A stretch of DNA of 38,649 nt from Caldisericota bacterium (GTDB taxonomy: Bacteria > Caldisericota > Caldisericia > B22-G15): assembly GCA_003648245.1 (NCBI GenBank), contig QMOO01000001.1, positions 1 through 38,649 on the forward strand, in the 5' to 3' direction. A model generated the notes under the pieces. It worked only from the letters and a program-made list of their open reading frames with translations. It did not search any database and was not told the DNA's origin. A program made the position numbers and the translations under genes. Positions 1 to 8,801 of this stretch are shown piece by piece; position 1 is the stretch's first letter, and each line of letters opens with the position of its first letter.

Positions 1-48
1 AGCATGGGGTGCTGGGGGTCGCAGGTTCAAGTCCTGTCGCCCCGACCA
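1..48 (+). tRNA. tRNA-Pro(GGG), 5' part cut off by window edge
   Basis: Only the 3' part is present. The last 3 bases of the anticodon stem 5' strand (AGC) pair with GCTGG at 11-15. The seven-base loop at 4-10 (ATGGGGT) places anticodon GGG at 6-8 followed by G37. A T-arm at 21-37 has the TTCAAGT loop, the acceptor 3' strand is 38-44, the discriminator is A45, and CCA is encoded at 46-48. G37 and the CCCCG-A-CCA end match bacterial tRNA-Pro. The D-arm and 5' acceptor strand lie outside the window. Confidence 0.88.
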
Positions 49-62
49 CTTAATTTCTATCC

Positions 63-139
63 CGGGATATGGCCCAGCTTGGTAGGGCGCTTGGTTCGGG
101 ACCAAGAGGTCGCGGGTTCGAATCCCGCTATCCCGACCA
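63..139 (+). tRNA. tRNA-Pro(CGG)
   Basis: A complete 77-base cloverleaf. Acceptor CGGGATA (63-69) pairs with TATCCCG (129-135). The D-stem is GCCC/GGGC (72-75 with 85-88). The anticodon stem CTTGG/CCAAG (90-94 with 102-106) encloses loop TTCGGGA, giving anticodon CGG at 97-99. The T-arm has loop TTCGAAT, the discriminator is A136, and CCA is encoded at 137-139. The C1:G72 pair and A73 are the usual tRNA-Pro identity features. It lies 14 bases after another tRNA-Pro, so the two are probably cut from one transcript that continues into the decarboxylase gene. Confidence 0.96.
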
Positions 140-144
140 GGAGG
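139..144 (+). promoter_or_regulatory. Ribosome-binding site fused to tRNA CCA end
   Basis: AGGAGG begins with the terminal A of the encoded CCA of tRNA-Pro(CGG) and sits 3 bases before ATG 148. It fixes the decarboxylase start and means the mRNA and the mature tRNA 3' end compete for the same bases. Confidence 0.8.
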
Positions 145-147
145 TTA

Positions 148-1572
148 ATGAGAAATCCACCTATTTATTTTGCATTAAAGAATTATATTGCTAAAAAGAG
201 AGCGTGTTTTCATATGCCAGGTCACCATAGAGGAAGAGGAGCACATCCGTTTCTTCTCGATTTACTTGGAGAGAAAGTTTTACTTGCAGATATTACAGAA
301 GTTGAAGGTATGGATTATCTTCATAAGGCAGAAGGAGTAATAAAACATGCTCAGGAGCTTGCAGCAAATCTCTTTAAAGTTGATTACACATTTTTTCTTA
401 TAAATGGAAGCACCGTGGGTAATCTTGTTATGCTTGCTTCTACTCTCTCACCAGGAGATAAGGTGATAATTCAGAGAAATTCACATAGATCCATAATAGG
501 GGGGCTTGCAATTCTGGATCTTATACCAGAATACATTCAACCAGAAATTCATCCATACCTTGAGATTCCCTGGGGAATAACTCCAGAAGAGCTTGAGAAG
601 AAGTTAAAAAAGGGAGATTCTAAAGTTGTGTTTTTAACTTCTCCAAACTATTTTGGCATGTGTGAAGATTTGCCGTCTCTTGTCAAGGTGGGAAGAAGAT
701 ACAATTCAATTCTTTTATTGGATGAGGCACATGGCGCTCATTTTCCCTTTAACTCAACTTTACCAGAAACAGGAATAAAGTTTAGTTTTGATATGATTGT
801 ACAGTCTGCGCACAAAACCCTGCCATCTCTTACCCAGACATCTTTCCTTCATGTCTTTAAGAAAAACATTGATATGGATAGAGTGCGTGATTCACTTGCA
901 TTTTTTCAATCATCTTCTCCCTCGTATCTTTTCATGGCTTCTCTTGATATTGTGAGATATCAAATGGAGACTGATGGAGAGAAACTCTGGGATAAAGTAA
1001 TCGATAAGGCAAATTTTTTAAGAGAGGAAATAAATAAAATTGAAGGACTCTATTCCTTTGGTGTAGAAATACTGGAAGATGGTATATTTGATCTTGATCC
1101 TACAAAGGTTACAGTAAATACAAAAAGTATAGGAATAACAGGTTTTGAAGTTGAGGAGATTTTAAATAAAAAATACAACATAGAGATTGAACTTTCAGAT
1201 TCATCAAACATTCTCCTATTTATGACACCAGGCGTAACAGACGATGAGATTCAGAGACTTCTTGGTGCTTTAAGGGATATATCAAAGATGAGAAGGAAAC
1301 CGAAGGAAAGACAGCTGGAGTCCCCAGGTATTCCAGAAATGGACTTAACCCCAAAGGAGGCTTTTTTAAAACCAAAAGAGCTTATTCCCATCAAGGAATC
1401 CAAAGGAAGAGTTGCTGGAAATATTGTATCTTCCTATCCACCTGGACTTCCTATTCTTGTTCCTGGAGAAAGGATTACAGAGGATACAATTGATTATATA
1501 TTAAGACTTGAAGAAGAAGGGGCAGTAATCCAGGGATTATATGATAAAATTCTCATAAAGGTGGTGAAATGA
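148..1572 (+). CDS. Orn/Lys/Arg decarboxylase family PLP enzyme
   Basis: A 474-residue PLP-dependent amino-acid decarboxylase of the type that includes arginine decarboxylase (SpeA of Bacillus) and lysine decarboxylase, converting a basic amino acid to a polyamine precursor in the cytosol. Visible family motifs are FHMPGHHRG near residue 23, the ITEVEGMDYL block, INGSTVGN, a LLDEAHGAHF stretch that supplies the PLP-contacting Asp and His, and SAHKTLPSLTQ with the Schiff-base lysine at K223. The smaller C-terminal domain carries the usual SYPPGLPILVPGE motif. The frame is open back through the tRNA genes, but the start is ATG 148 with AGGAGG at 139-144. The length suits the short Gram-positive-type enzymes. 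The substrate cannot be chosen from sequence alone. The stop overlaps the next start (ATGA). Confidence 0.93.
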   Translation: MRNPPIYFALKNYIAKKRACFHMPGHHRGRGAHPFLLDLLGEKVLLADITEVEGMDYLHKAEGVIKHAQELAANLFKVDYTFFLINGSTVGNLVMLASTLSPGDKVIIQRNSHRSIIGGLAILDLIPEYIQPEIHPYLEIPWGITPEELEKKLKKGDSKVVFLTSPNYFGMCEDLPSLVKVGRRYNSILLLDEAHGAHFPFNSTLPETGIKFSFDMIVQSAHKTLPSLTQTSFLHVFKKNIDMDRVRDSLAFFQSSSPSYLFMASLDIVRYQMETDGEKLWDKVIDKANFLREEINKIEGLYSFGVEILEDGIFDLDPTKVTVNTKSIGITGFEVEEILNKKYNIEIELSDSSNILLFMTPGVTDDEIQRLLGALRDISKMRRKPKERQLESPGIPEMDLTPKEAFLKPKELIPIKESKGRVAGNIVSSYPPGLPILVPGERITEDTIDYILRLEEEGAVIQGLYDKILIKVVK

Positions 1573-2444
1573 AGTTTTTTTTTGTTGTTAATCCTGTTGC
1601 AGGACTGGGGAAAGGCTTTCTTGTTTGGAGAAGGATTAAAGAGATACTTAAAGAAAGGGGTATTAAATTTGACTATGCTATTACAAAGTATCCAGGACAT
1701 GCAATAAAGATTGCAAAAGAAGCGGTTTCATCGGGATATAAAAATATAGTTTCAGTGGGCGGAGATGGCACAATTTCAGAGGTAGCAAGAGGTGTTGAAA
1801 GAGAGGATGTAATAATAGGCACTATTCCAGCTGGAAGAGGCAGAGATTTCCCAAGAAGTTTAAATATACCAAAGGACCCCATGGAAGCGCTTGATCTAAT
1901 TCTTAAAGGAGAGAAAATTATTGAGGTAGATCATCCCAGGATAGATAAGGATAGATTTATAAACGTATGCGGAGTGGGGTTTGATGCTGAGGTAGCAAAA
2001 AACGCAAATACTACTTATAGAGGTTTTGGCACTTTGTCTTATATGATATCTTTATTTACCACCATTGTATCATGGAAACTTCCCGAAATTGTAATCAAGA
2101 TTGATAATGTTATAAGAGAGATCCCTGTCTTCTTTGTTGTTGTAGCAAACGGTCCTTTTTATGGAGGAGGGATGATGATATCTCCCTATTCAAAGATAAA
2201 TGATGGACTTCTCGATGTTATAATCTTTCATAAGATGAGTAAGCTCACGCTTTTATGGAATTTTCCTGGGGTTTATATGGGTGGCAAGCATATCAAACAT
2301 GAAAAAGTAGAGCCTATGAAGGCAAAGAGAGTGGAGATAGAGTCTAAAGAGAACCTCTATATACAGGCAGACGGTGATATAATAGGTAATGTGCCGAGGG
2401 TATTTGAGATAGACGGGAAAAAATTAAAGTTTATTGGAGGATAG
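1569..2444 (+). CDS. Diacylglycerol kinase family lipid kinase (YegS/DgkB-like)
   Basis: A 291-residue soluble kinase of the DAGK catalytic family, which phosphorylates diacylglycerol or a related lipid at the membrane face using ATP. The N-terminal strand NPVAGLGKG (residues 8-16) and the nucleotide loop GGDGT (64-68) are the family signature, followed by GTIPAGRGRDFPRSL and an INVCGVGFDAEVAK stretch typical of YegS/BmrU proteins. The C-terminal beta domain ends in the IQADGD motif usual for the family. The ATG overlaps the stop of the decarboxylase by four bases, so translation is probably coupled. It precedes the ATPase operon by one base, giving a likely common transcript. Lipid preference cannot be read from the sequence; the alternative is another NAD-kinase-like fold enzyme, which is unlikely given GGDGT plus the C-terminal motifs. 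Confidence 0.92.
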   Translation: MKFFFVVNPVAGLGKGFLVWRRIKEILKERGIKFDYAITKYPGHAIKIAKEAVSSGYKNIVSVGGDGTISEVARGVEREDVIIGTIPAGRGRDFPRSLNIPKDPMEALDLILKGEKIIEVDHPRIDKDRFINVCGVGFDAEVAKNANTTYRGFGTLSYMISLFTTIVSWKLPEIVIKIDNVIREIPVFFVVVANGPFYGGGMMISPYSKINDGLLDVIIFHKMSKLTLLWNFPGVYMGGKHIKHEKVEPMKAKRVEIESKENLYIQADGDIIGNVPRVFEIDGKKLKFIGG

Positions 2445-2445
2445 C

Positions 2446-2784
2446 ATGTCTCAAGAGGTAGAAATTTTTAATAAGATAAGGAAAGAAGAGGAACTAGCAG
2501 AAAAGAAGATACAAGAAGCTAAAAGGAAAGCAGAGAAAGAAAAGAAAGAAAAGTTATTGGAACGGGAAAAGATACTGGAGGAGAAAAAGCTTAAGTTAAA
2601 GAAGGCACTTGAAGAAGAGAAGAGGAAGCTGGAAGAGGAATTCAGGTTGAAGAGAGAAGAAGTCATAAAAAAAGCAATAAAAGAGTCAGAATTAATAGAG
2701 AAGAAAGCAAAAAAAAGATACAGAGAGGCACTTAATTTTGTTATAAGAAAGGTACTTTTAGAAAATGGCTATAGAGAAGATTAA
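2446..2784 (+). CDS. V-type ATPase peripheral stalk subunit (G/H-like coiled coil)
   Basis: A 112-residue protein made almost wholly of charged heptads (Lys/Glu-rich, residues about 8-95) with a short C-terminal segment. This is the look of the small peripheral-stalk subunit called H in archaea (AhaH), F in Enterococcus (NtpF) and G in eukaryotes, which pairs with subunit E to tie the catalytic head to subunit I. The identification rests on composition, size and position as the first gene of the ATPase set, since coiled coils carry few diagnostic residues. ATG 2446 is chosen over an upstream in-frame ATG because GGAGG lies at 2436-2440. The 3' end overlaps the next gene by 20 bases. Confidence 0.8.
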   Translation: MSQEVEIFNKIRKEEELAEKKIQEAKRKAEKEKKEKLLEREKILEEKKLKLKKALEEEKRKLEEEFRLKREEVIKKAIKESELIEKKAKKRYREALNFVIRKVLLENGYRED

Positions 2785-4714
2785 AGAGGTGTATCTCTTT
2801 TCTTTAAAGAGAGATTTCCCCTTCTTTTTTGATTTTCTCAAAAAAGAAGGAAAACTCCACATTGATTCTGTAAGGGATATAAATGGTCTTTCTGTATTCA
2901 GGGATGTAAATGTCTCAAAGTTTGATAAAGAGATATCAGAACTGGAAACCATTATAAATGAACTGGAGAAATTTGGAGAGAAGAAAAGCCTTATAAAGAG
3001 CTTTATACCTGAAAGAATTGAACTTAAAGAGGAAGAGTTTAATAAGATTGTAAAAGAGTTTGACTACAAAAGTGTATACAATAGAGTATTGGATTACATA
3101 AAAGAGGAGGAAAGGATACTTGACAGGATAAAAAATATTAAGAAGCTTCTTACATCCTTACTTCCATACTCAAGCTTTGAGCTTGAACTTGAAAACTTAG
3201 ATAAACTTAAAACCATAAAGCTTGTGTTGGGAAGTCTGGAGAAAAAGTATCTTCTAACTCTCGACAGAATGAAGGAAAAACTCATAGTAAAGATCGTAAG
3301 CTCTCATAGAAATAAAGTATTTTTATTCCTTGGTTATAAAAGAGATGATAGGGAGGTGGAGGAGTTTCTAAGAAAGATAGAGTTTTCACCTCTGGATGTA
3401 TCAGGTCTTACTGGAAAGATCAAAGATGTAATAGAAAACATCAATAAAGACTTAGAAAAGCTTGTAAAGGATAGAGAAAGGATTATAGAGAAGAAAAGAA
3501 AAGAGGCAAAAAATCTTAAAAACATCATAATTTTAAGGGAGTACTACCTTGACAAAAGGAGAGAGGAAGAGATTAAACAGAGGCTCATAGAGTCAAAATT
3601 CTTTGTATTTATAAGAGGTTGGATAAAGGAAAGGGACATTAGAGATTTTAGAGATAGGGTTGAAGAAAGGTTTAAAGATGTGATCGTTGAATTTCATGAA
3701 CCTAAAAATCTGGAAGAAGTTCCTGTTGCTCTAAGAAATCCAAAATTCATAAAACCGTTTGAGCTGTTAACTGGTATGTATGGATTTCCAAAGTACCATG
3801 ATTTCGATCCAACACCATACTTTACTCCACTGTTTATCCTCTTCTTTTCTTTGTGCTTTGGAGATGTAATTTATGGTTCTCTTCTACTTTTGGGCTCCTA
3901 TCTTTTCATAAAGTTATTTAAGATTCACGAAAAGGATAGAGGTTTCTTCTACTTCTTTATGATTCTTGGTTTTTTCTCCATAATAGTTGGAGTTCTTACA
4001 AATTCATGGGCTGGTGATCTCCTCTCCTTCCCTCAACTTGCAGTAATCGACATAATAGGAGACGAAAATGGTCTTTTAAAGATGCTTATATTTGCTCTGG
4101 CAGTAGGATTCATAAGTCAGCTATTTGGGATTTTCTTGAAAGGTTTAAACAATATAAGACATGGTAAGTTACTCGATGCAATCTTTGATCAGTTCTCGTG
4201 GATTTCAGCTCTCTCTGGAATTGGGGTTTATATCCTTGGTTCTACATTCAAATCACCCGCTCTTTTAAATGTAGGTAAGTTCATGATAATAGGCGGAGTT
4301 ATCATAATTGTTCTAACGGGAGGGAGAGAATCAAAATCAATATTTGGAAAGGTTATTGGTGGAGTTGTATCTCTTTACGGTATAGTTAGTAGCTATGGTT
4401 TCTCTGCAGCTCTTGCAGATATTCTGTCCTATTCGAGACTGCTTGCTCTTGGTTTTTCAACTACAGTTCTTGGCATCATTATGAATACAATGGCGAGAAT
4501 GTTTGGTAAGGGAATTATGCTCTTTATTCTTGCACCTTTGATACTCCTTGCAGGACATGGATTAAATTTCTTTATGGGGATTCTTGGAGCTTTTGTTCAC
4601 CCAACAAGACTTATATTCTTAGAATTCTTTGGTAGATTTTATGAGAATGGAGGAAAAAGGTTTAAACCATTTAAGTTTTCAAGTGAAAAAATTATTCTTA
4701 AAAAGATTGATTAA
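2765..4714 (+). CDS. ntpI: V-type ATPase subunit I (membrane stator)
   Basis: A 649-residue stator subunit, the counterpart of eukaryotic subunit a. Residues 1 to about 340 are a long charged coiled-coil arm. The rest has seven or eight hydrophobic helices, beginning at TPYFTPLFILFFSLCFGDVI. The half-channel arginines expected in this family are visible: R558 in SYSRLLALG and R615 in HPTRLIFLEFFGRFYE. In homologues these residues release the ion from the ring glutamate during rotation. Length and layout are normal. It overlaps the stalk gene by 20 bases and is followed 15 bases later by the proteolipid gene, whose own ribosome-binding site (AAGGAG) fits the need for many K copies per complex. 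Confidence 0.95.
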   Translation: MAIEKIKEVYLFSLKRDFPFFFDFLKKEGKLHIDSVRDINGLSVFRDVNVSKFDKEISELETIINELEKFGEKKSLIKSFIPERIELKEEEFNKIVKEFDYKSVYNRVLDYIKEEERILDRIKNIKKLLTSLLPYSSFELELENLDKLKTIKLVLGSLEKKYLLTLDRMKEKLIVKIVSSHRNKVFLFLGYKRDDREVEEFLRKIEFSPLDVSGLTGKIKDVIENINKDLEKLVKDRERIIEKKRKEAKNLKNIIILREYYLDKRREEEIKQRLIESKFFVFIRGWIKERDIRDFRDRVEERFKDVIVEFHEPKNLEEVPVALRNPKFIKPFELLTGMYGFPKYHDFDPTPYFTPLFILFFSLCFGDVIYGSLLLLGSYLFIKLFKIHEKDRGFFYFFMILGFFSIIVGVLTNSWAGDLLSFPQLAVIDIIGDENGLLKMLIFALAVGFISQLFGIFLKGLNNIRHGKLLDAIFDQFSWISALSGIGVYILGSTFKSPALLNVGKFMIIGGVIIIVLTGGRESKSIFGKVIGGVVSLYGIVSSYGFSAALADILSYSRLLALGFSTTVLGIIMNTMARMFGKGIMLFILAPLILLAGHGLNFFMGILGAFVHPTRLIFLEFFGRFYENGGKRFKPFKFSSEKIILKKID

Positions 4715-4729
4715 GAAAGGAGTGGTAGA

Positions 4730-5212
4730 ATGGAAAACATGTTAGGTTTAGTATTTGCAATTATGGGAATGATGGCAGCGATTTCCCTTGGTGGCATAGG
4801 TTCGGCCATTGGTGTAGGTATTTCAACTACCCAGGCTACCGGGGTTTTATCAGAAAAACCAGAACTTTACGGGAAATTATTTGTTATAATGGCACTTCCT
4901 GGTACACAGGGTTTCTACGGTTTTATAGAATTCTTCTGGATTATGACGAGATTGAGACTATTTTCTGGAATCCCTCAGATTTCCTACAGCCTTGGACTTC
5001 AACTCTTTACCATTGGTTTTGTAATGGGTATTGTTCAGCTATTCTCAGCAATACATCAGGGTAAGGTATCTGCAGGAAGCATCAATCTTGTTGCTGAAAG
5101 GGAAGAGGAGGCGGGTAGAGCAATAATTCTCCCGAGCCTTGTTGAAATTTATGCAGTTCTTGCTCTTATAGCTTCAATCCTTATAACAAATATAGTAACT
5201 GCAGGACTATGA
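4730..5212 (+). CDS. ntpK: V-type ATPase subunit K (rotor-ring proteolipid)
   Basis: A 160-residue proteolipid with two fused helical hairpins (four membrane helices, about residues 4-30, 48-73, 86-112 and 131-158). It forms the ion-carrying ring in the membrane. The ligands known from Enterococcus hirae NtpK are all present: L56, T59 and Q60 in ALPGTQGFYG, Q110 in AIHQGKVSAG, and E139 in LPSLVEIYA. This is the sodium-binding set, so the enzyme probably couples to Na+. E67 is an additional acidic residue in helix 2 where the E. hirae protein has isoleucine. The carboxylate is found in only one of the two hairpins, as in other duplicated V-type proteolipids. The stop overlaps the start of subunit E. 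Confidence 0.95.
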   Translation: MENMLGLVFAIMGMMAAISLGGIGSAIGVGISTTQATGVLSEKPELYGKLFVIMALPGTQGFYGFIEFFWIMTRLRLFSGIPQISYSLGLQLFTIGFVMGIVQLFSAIHQGKVSAGSINLVAEREEEAGRAIILPSLVEIYAVLALIASILITNIVTAGL

Positions 5213-5802
5213 AAATAGAAAGAATAGTTGAAGAAATAAGGAAAGAAACAGAAGAGGAGATAAAAAAGATCCTTCTTTCATCTCAAAAGGAGATAGAGCT
5301 AATTGAAAAGGAAACAAAGGAAGAATTAGAACAGATTGAAGAGAAGTGGAATAAAATAAAAGCAAAGGAGCTTTCTTCTTTGAAAGAGAAAAACAAGAGT
5401 GAAATTGAAAAAGAAGTGGAAGCTCTAATACTTAAGAAAAAGAATGAAATTCTTAAAGACTTTAAAGAGTATGCCAAGGAAAAGCTAAAGCAGGAGAACG
5501 AAGAAACGCTGAAGGAATTCTTTTTAAAGGAGATAGAGATAAGCTCTGAAACTGGTAGAGAGAAGATAGTTATAGGAAAAGATTTTAAAAGTCTTTTTGA
5601 TGAGGAATTTAAAAGAAAAATAAGAGAAACTGTAGAGAAAAAATTGGGACAAGAGGAACTTAAATTTGAAATTGGCAACGAAACTAAAGTTGTAGGAGAT
5701 GGTTTTGTTGTAGTCATTTCTCCTTTAAGAAAGTTAGAAGAGAAATGGAAAGAACTTCTGGTTGAATTACAGAAAATTCTATTTTTAGAGGAAGAGAAGT
5801 GA
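5209..5802 (+). CDS. ntpE: V-type ATPase subunit E (peripheral stalk)
   Basis: A 197-residue peripheral stalk subunit. Residues 1 to about 105 are a charged coiled coil that would pair with the 112-residue coiled-coil protein at 2446. The C-terminal globular part (about 110-197) contains LGQEELKFEIGNETKVVGDGFVVV, similar to the strand-turn that packs on the head in family members. It starts with an ATGA overlap on subunit K and its stop overlaps the GTG start of subunit C, so the genes are translationally coupled. Length is normal for a bacterial or archaeal subunit E. Confidence 0.9.
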   Translation: MKIERIVEEIRKETEEEIKKILLSSQKEIELIEKETKEELEQIEEKWNKIKAKELSSLKEKNKSEIEKEVEALILKKKNEILKDFKEYAKEKLKQENEETLKEFFLKEIEISSETGREKIVIGKDFKSLFDEEFKRKIRETVEKKLGQEELKFEIGNETKVVGDGFVVVISPLRKLEEKWKELLVELQKILFLEEEK

Positions 5803-6716
5803 ATTTAAAAGGCTGGAACTACCTTTCAGGAAAATCAGTGGTTCTAATGAGCAAGATTTTAAAGATTGAGGTAATGAAGAATTTTCTTTCCAATACGCTT
5901 GATGAATTTGTTTCAAATCTAAGAAGAATATATGAGATGGGGGAGGAGTATAAAGATTTTAACGAAATAATAAACTATGACTGGCGAAAGAATTTGAACC
6001 TAATAAAGACCAAATCACCTGAGGATTTTATTTTTAGCTACTTCCACACTTCTACTCTTTTTCTCTCCATAAGAGGTGTGTTGAGTGAAAAAGAGCTTAC
6101 ATTAACTACCGCAGATATATCGATAAGTGAAATAAGAAATTACATTTATAAAGGTGTAGGAAAACTACCTGAAGATATAAAACTTATTCTAAAAGAGTTA
6201 AAGAAGTACATCCAGGATGAGAAAAAGACAGAAATCTTTCTTATAAGAAAGGAAGTGGAAAGAGAACTGGAATTTGCAGAGAGAGATGAGTTTTTGAAGA
6301 GATTTCTTGAAATCAAGGTAGATCTTACAAATATTGTAAACTTTATAAGACATAAAGCTTTGAAGGAATCAGATTTTTACTATATTCCACATGGGACAAT
6401 AAAACCTTCAACCTTTGATTCTTTTGAAAAATCGTCATTAGAATCCTTTATTGATTTCTCTCTTAGAAAGTATCCATCCTTTCAGGTTGAAAGAAAAATG
6501 GAAGATATGCTTCTCTCTTTAGGAAAGATAAAGGACGAGTATCTAATAAAATATTTGAAGAAAGCTCAAGGCGTTGGTTTTGGCCCCTCTCTTCCTTTTG
6601 CCTATATGAACTTAAAACTTATGGAGTATAAAAATTTAAGAACAGTTTATATCGGGATAAAATATAATCTCCCAGAGAGCATGGTTATTCGGAGGTTGAG
6701 AAACATAAATGGATAA
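5799..6716 (+). CDS. ntpC: V-type ATPase subunit C (central stalk-ring adaptor)
   Basis: A 305-residue helical protein at the conserved place between E and F. Subunit C sits on the rotor ring and couples the D-F shaft to it, the counterpart of eukaryotic subunit d. The sequence starts NLKGWNYLSGKSVVLMSK and has the FIRHKALKESDFYYIPHGTI stretch that resembles the repeated NxxxxxRxK helices of the family. The start is a GTG that overlaps the stop of subunit E (GTGA), with a purine-rich stretch (AGAGGAAGAG) just before it. The next ATG in frame would remove conserved N-terminal residues. Identification combines sequence and context. Confidence 0.88.
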   Translation: MNLKGWNYLSGKSVVLMSKILKIEVMKNFLSNTLDEFVSNLRRIYEMGEEYKDFNEIINYDWRKNLNLIKTKSPEDFIFSYFHTSTLFLSIRGVLSEKELTLTTADISISEIRNYIYKGVGKLPEDIKLILKELKKYIQDEKKTEIFLIRKEVERELEFAERDEFLKRFLEIKVDLTNIVNFIRHKALKESDFYYIPHGTIKPSTFDSFEKSSLESFIDFSLRKYPSFQVERKMEDMLLSLGKIKDEYLIKYLKKAQGVGFGPSLPFAYMNLKLMEYKNLRTVYIGIKYNLPESMVIRRLRNING

Positions 6717-7029
6717 AATATGTTTTTTTGGTGATGAATCAATAGGTTTGATACTTAAGGGTCTTGGGATAGACGCTTTCATTGATGAAAATATAGAAGA
6801 ATCCTTTCAGGATGCCTATAGGAAAAATCTCTATTCTCTTATTATAGTTTCTGAGGATCTAAAGGATAGAATTTTACCTGTATACCTTGAGATGAGAAAG
6901 GAATTCCTTCCGGTAGTCATATTTCTTCCCACAAAGGGAAGAAGAGAGGAAGTAAGTTTTAAATATATAAGAAGGATGATAGAGAAAGCAGTTGGAGTGG
7001 ATATCCTTAAAAAGGGAGAAGAAGAATGA
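6709..7029 (+). CDS. ntpG: V-type ATPase subunit F (central shaft)
   Basis: A 106-residue Rossmann-like subunit F (NtpG in Enterococcus), which binds subunit D in the rotating shaft. The N-terminal ICFFGDESIGLILKGLGI fits the usual start IAVIGDxDTVxGFRLAGI, and the later LYSLIIVSEDL matches the VGIIxITEDIA strand. The C-terminal helix RRMIEKAVGVDIL is also typical. The ATG overlaps subunit C by 8 bases, with GGAGG at 6691-6695, and the stop overlaps the start of subunit A. Confidence 0.9.
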   Translation: MDKICFFGDESIGLILKGLGIDAFIDENIEESFQDAYRKNLYSLIIVSEDLKDRILPVYLEMRKEFLPVVIFLPTKGRREEVSFKYIRRMIEKAVGVDILKKGEEE

Positions 7030-8801
7030 AGAAAGGAAGAATAATTAAAGTAGCAGGCCCTTTGGTTGTTGCTAAGGGACTTGAAGGTGTAAAAATGTAT
7101 GAAGTGGTCCTTGCTGGAGAGCAGGGACTGCTTGGAGAAGTAATTCAGATAAAGAGTGGAATGGTGTTTATTCAGGTTTATGAGGAGACAGAAGGTGTTG
7201 GTCCTGGAGATCCAGTTGTCCCTACAGGAGCACCTCTTTCTGTGGAATTAGGACCGGGTCTTATTGGAGCTATCTTTGATGGTGTTCAGAGACCTTTAAG
7301 TGTTATAAATCTCAGACATGGACCATTTATTGTTAGAGGAGTTAAAGAGAAAGCTCTTCCAAGAGATAAAGAATGGGAGTTTGAGCCGCTTGTAAAAGAA
7401 GGAGATGAGGTGGTAGAAGGAGATGTATTAGGCACAGTCAAGGAAACAGAAATTATTGTTCACAAGATACTTGTTCCCCCTGGGGTGAGTGGGAAAGTAG
7501 AGAAAGTTTTTTCAGGAAAGAAAAAAATTGAAGATACAGTAATCGTCCTAAAAACTGAAGATGGTAAAAAAGAGATATCAATGCTTACAAAATGGTCTGT
7601 AAGAATCCCAAGACCTGTTAAAAAGAAGCTTCCACCTGATATTCCTCTTGTAACAGGGCAAAGAGTTATTGATACATTCTTTCCTATAGCTAAGGGGGGA
7701 ACAGCGTGCATCCCTGGTCCTTTTGGTTCTGGTAAAACTGTTACTCAGCATCAGTTATCCAAGTGGGCCGATGCAGAGATAGTTGTATATGTTGGGTGTG
7801 GTGAGAGAGGGAACGAGATGACAGAGGTGCTTATTGAGTTTCCTGAACTTAGGGACCCAAGGACAGGACGTCCTCTTATGGAGAGAACAATCCTTATAGC
7901 TAATACATCAAATATGCCTGTTGCTGCAAGAGAAGCATCAGTATTTACAGGCATAACCCTTGCTGAATATTTTAGAGATATGGGTTATAATGTTGCACTC
8001 ATGGCAGATTCTACTTCTCGTTGGGCAGAAGCAATGAGAGAAATATCAGGAAGACTTGAGGAAATGCCTGGTGAGGAGGGATACCCTGCATACCTTGCTT
8101 CAAGAATTGCACAATTCTATGAGAGAGCCGGAAGAGTTGTTAATCTTGGAAAAGATGATAGAATTTCATCCTTATCTGTAATTGGTGCAGTTTCACCTCC
8201 TGGTGGCGATCTTTCAGACCCTGTAGTCCAATCCACATTGAGAGTTGTAAAGGTATTCTGGGGACTTGATGATACACTTGCATCAAGAAGACATTTTCCT
8301 GCAATAAATTGGCTAACGAGTTATTCACTTTACACAAAGGACCTTGATCCACACTATGAAGAAAAGGTGGATAAAGAGTTCCCTCCTTTAAGAGAAAAAG
8401 CAATGGAATTACTGGAAAGGGAAGCTGAACTCGAGGAGATTGTTAGACTTGTGGGAATAGATGCTTTATCAGCGAAAGATAGACTTGTCCTTGAAGGAGC
8501 AAAATCCATAAGAGAAGATTTTCTTCACCAGAATGCTTATCATGAAGTCGATACATACTCTTCATTAAAGAAACAATACTTAATGCTTAAACTTATCCTG
8601 TTTTTCTATGACAAAAGTGTAGAGGCTCTACAGAAAGGTGTAGAATTGGACAGCATTATTGAGCTTCCTGTAAGAGTGGATATAGCCAGAGCAAAATATA
8701 TACCTGAGGAAGAGATGGATGAAAGATTTGATAAATTGATTGAAAAAGTTGAGGAGAGTTTCAGATCTCTAACTGAAGAGAAGGAGGTTGTTAATGGCTA
8801 A
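7026..8801 (+). CDS. ntpA: V-type ATPase catalytic subunit A
   Basis: A 591-residue catalytic subunit that hydrolyses or makes ATP in the soluble head. It has an N-terminal beta barrel ([16 protein letters not shown]), the A-subunit-specific insert (about residues 115-190), the P-loop GPFGSGKT with K237, the GERGNEM stretch carrying the catalytic glutamate, and the [20 protein letters not shown] signature of this ATPase superfamily. The C-terminal helical bundle is complete. No intein interrupts the P-loop, although this gene often carries one in archaea and some bacteria. It starts on the last bases of subunit F and overlaps subunit B by 8 bases. Confidence 0.98.
   Translation: MKKGRIIKVAGPLVVAKGLEGVKMYEVVLAGEQGLLGEVIQIKSGMVFIQVYEETEGVGPGDPVVPTGAPLSVELGPGLIGAIFDGVQRPLSVINLRHGPFIVRGVKEKALPRDKEWEFEPLVKEGDEVVEGDVLGTVKETEIIVHKILVPPGVSGKVEKVFSGKKKIEDTVIVLKTEDGKKEISMLTKWSVRIPRPVKKKLPPDIPLVTGQRVIDTFFPIAKGGTACIPGPFGSGKTVTQHQLSKWADAEIVVYVGCGERGNEMTEVLIEFPELRDPRTGRPLMERTILIANTSNMPVAAREASVFTGITLAEYFRDMGYNVALMADSTSRWAEAMREISGRLEEMPGEEGYPAYLASRIAQFYERAGRVVNLGKDDRISSLSVIGAVSPPGGDLSDPVVQSTLRVVKVFWGLDDTLASRRHFPAINWLTSYSLYTKDLDPHYEEKVDKEFPPLREKAMELLEREAELEEIVRLVGIDALSAKDRLVLEGAKSIREDFLHQNAYHEVDTYSSLKKQYLMLKLILFFYDKSVEALQKGVELDSIIELPVRVDIARAKYIPEEEMDERFDKLIEKVEESFRSLTEEKEVVNG

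Noticed and set aside
4..147. Upstream extension of the decarboxylase reading frame through the tRNA-Pro genes
   Set aside because: The frame is open only by chance across the two tRNAs; AGGAGG and ATG 148 give the normal N-terminus of the family.
5283..5717. 144-codon frame on the minus strand inside subunit E
   Set aside because: It is a Ser/Phe-rich antisense shadow of a Lys/Glu-rich coiled coil, with no ribosome-binding site or family likeness.
7026..8801. Possible intein in the V-ATPase catalytic subunit
   Set aside because: The P-loop region is continuous and the 591-residue length is normal for an intein-free subunit.
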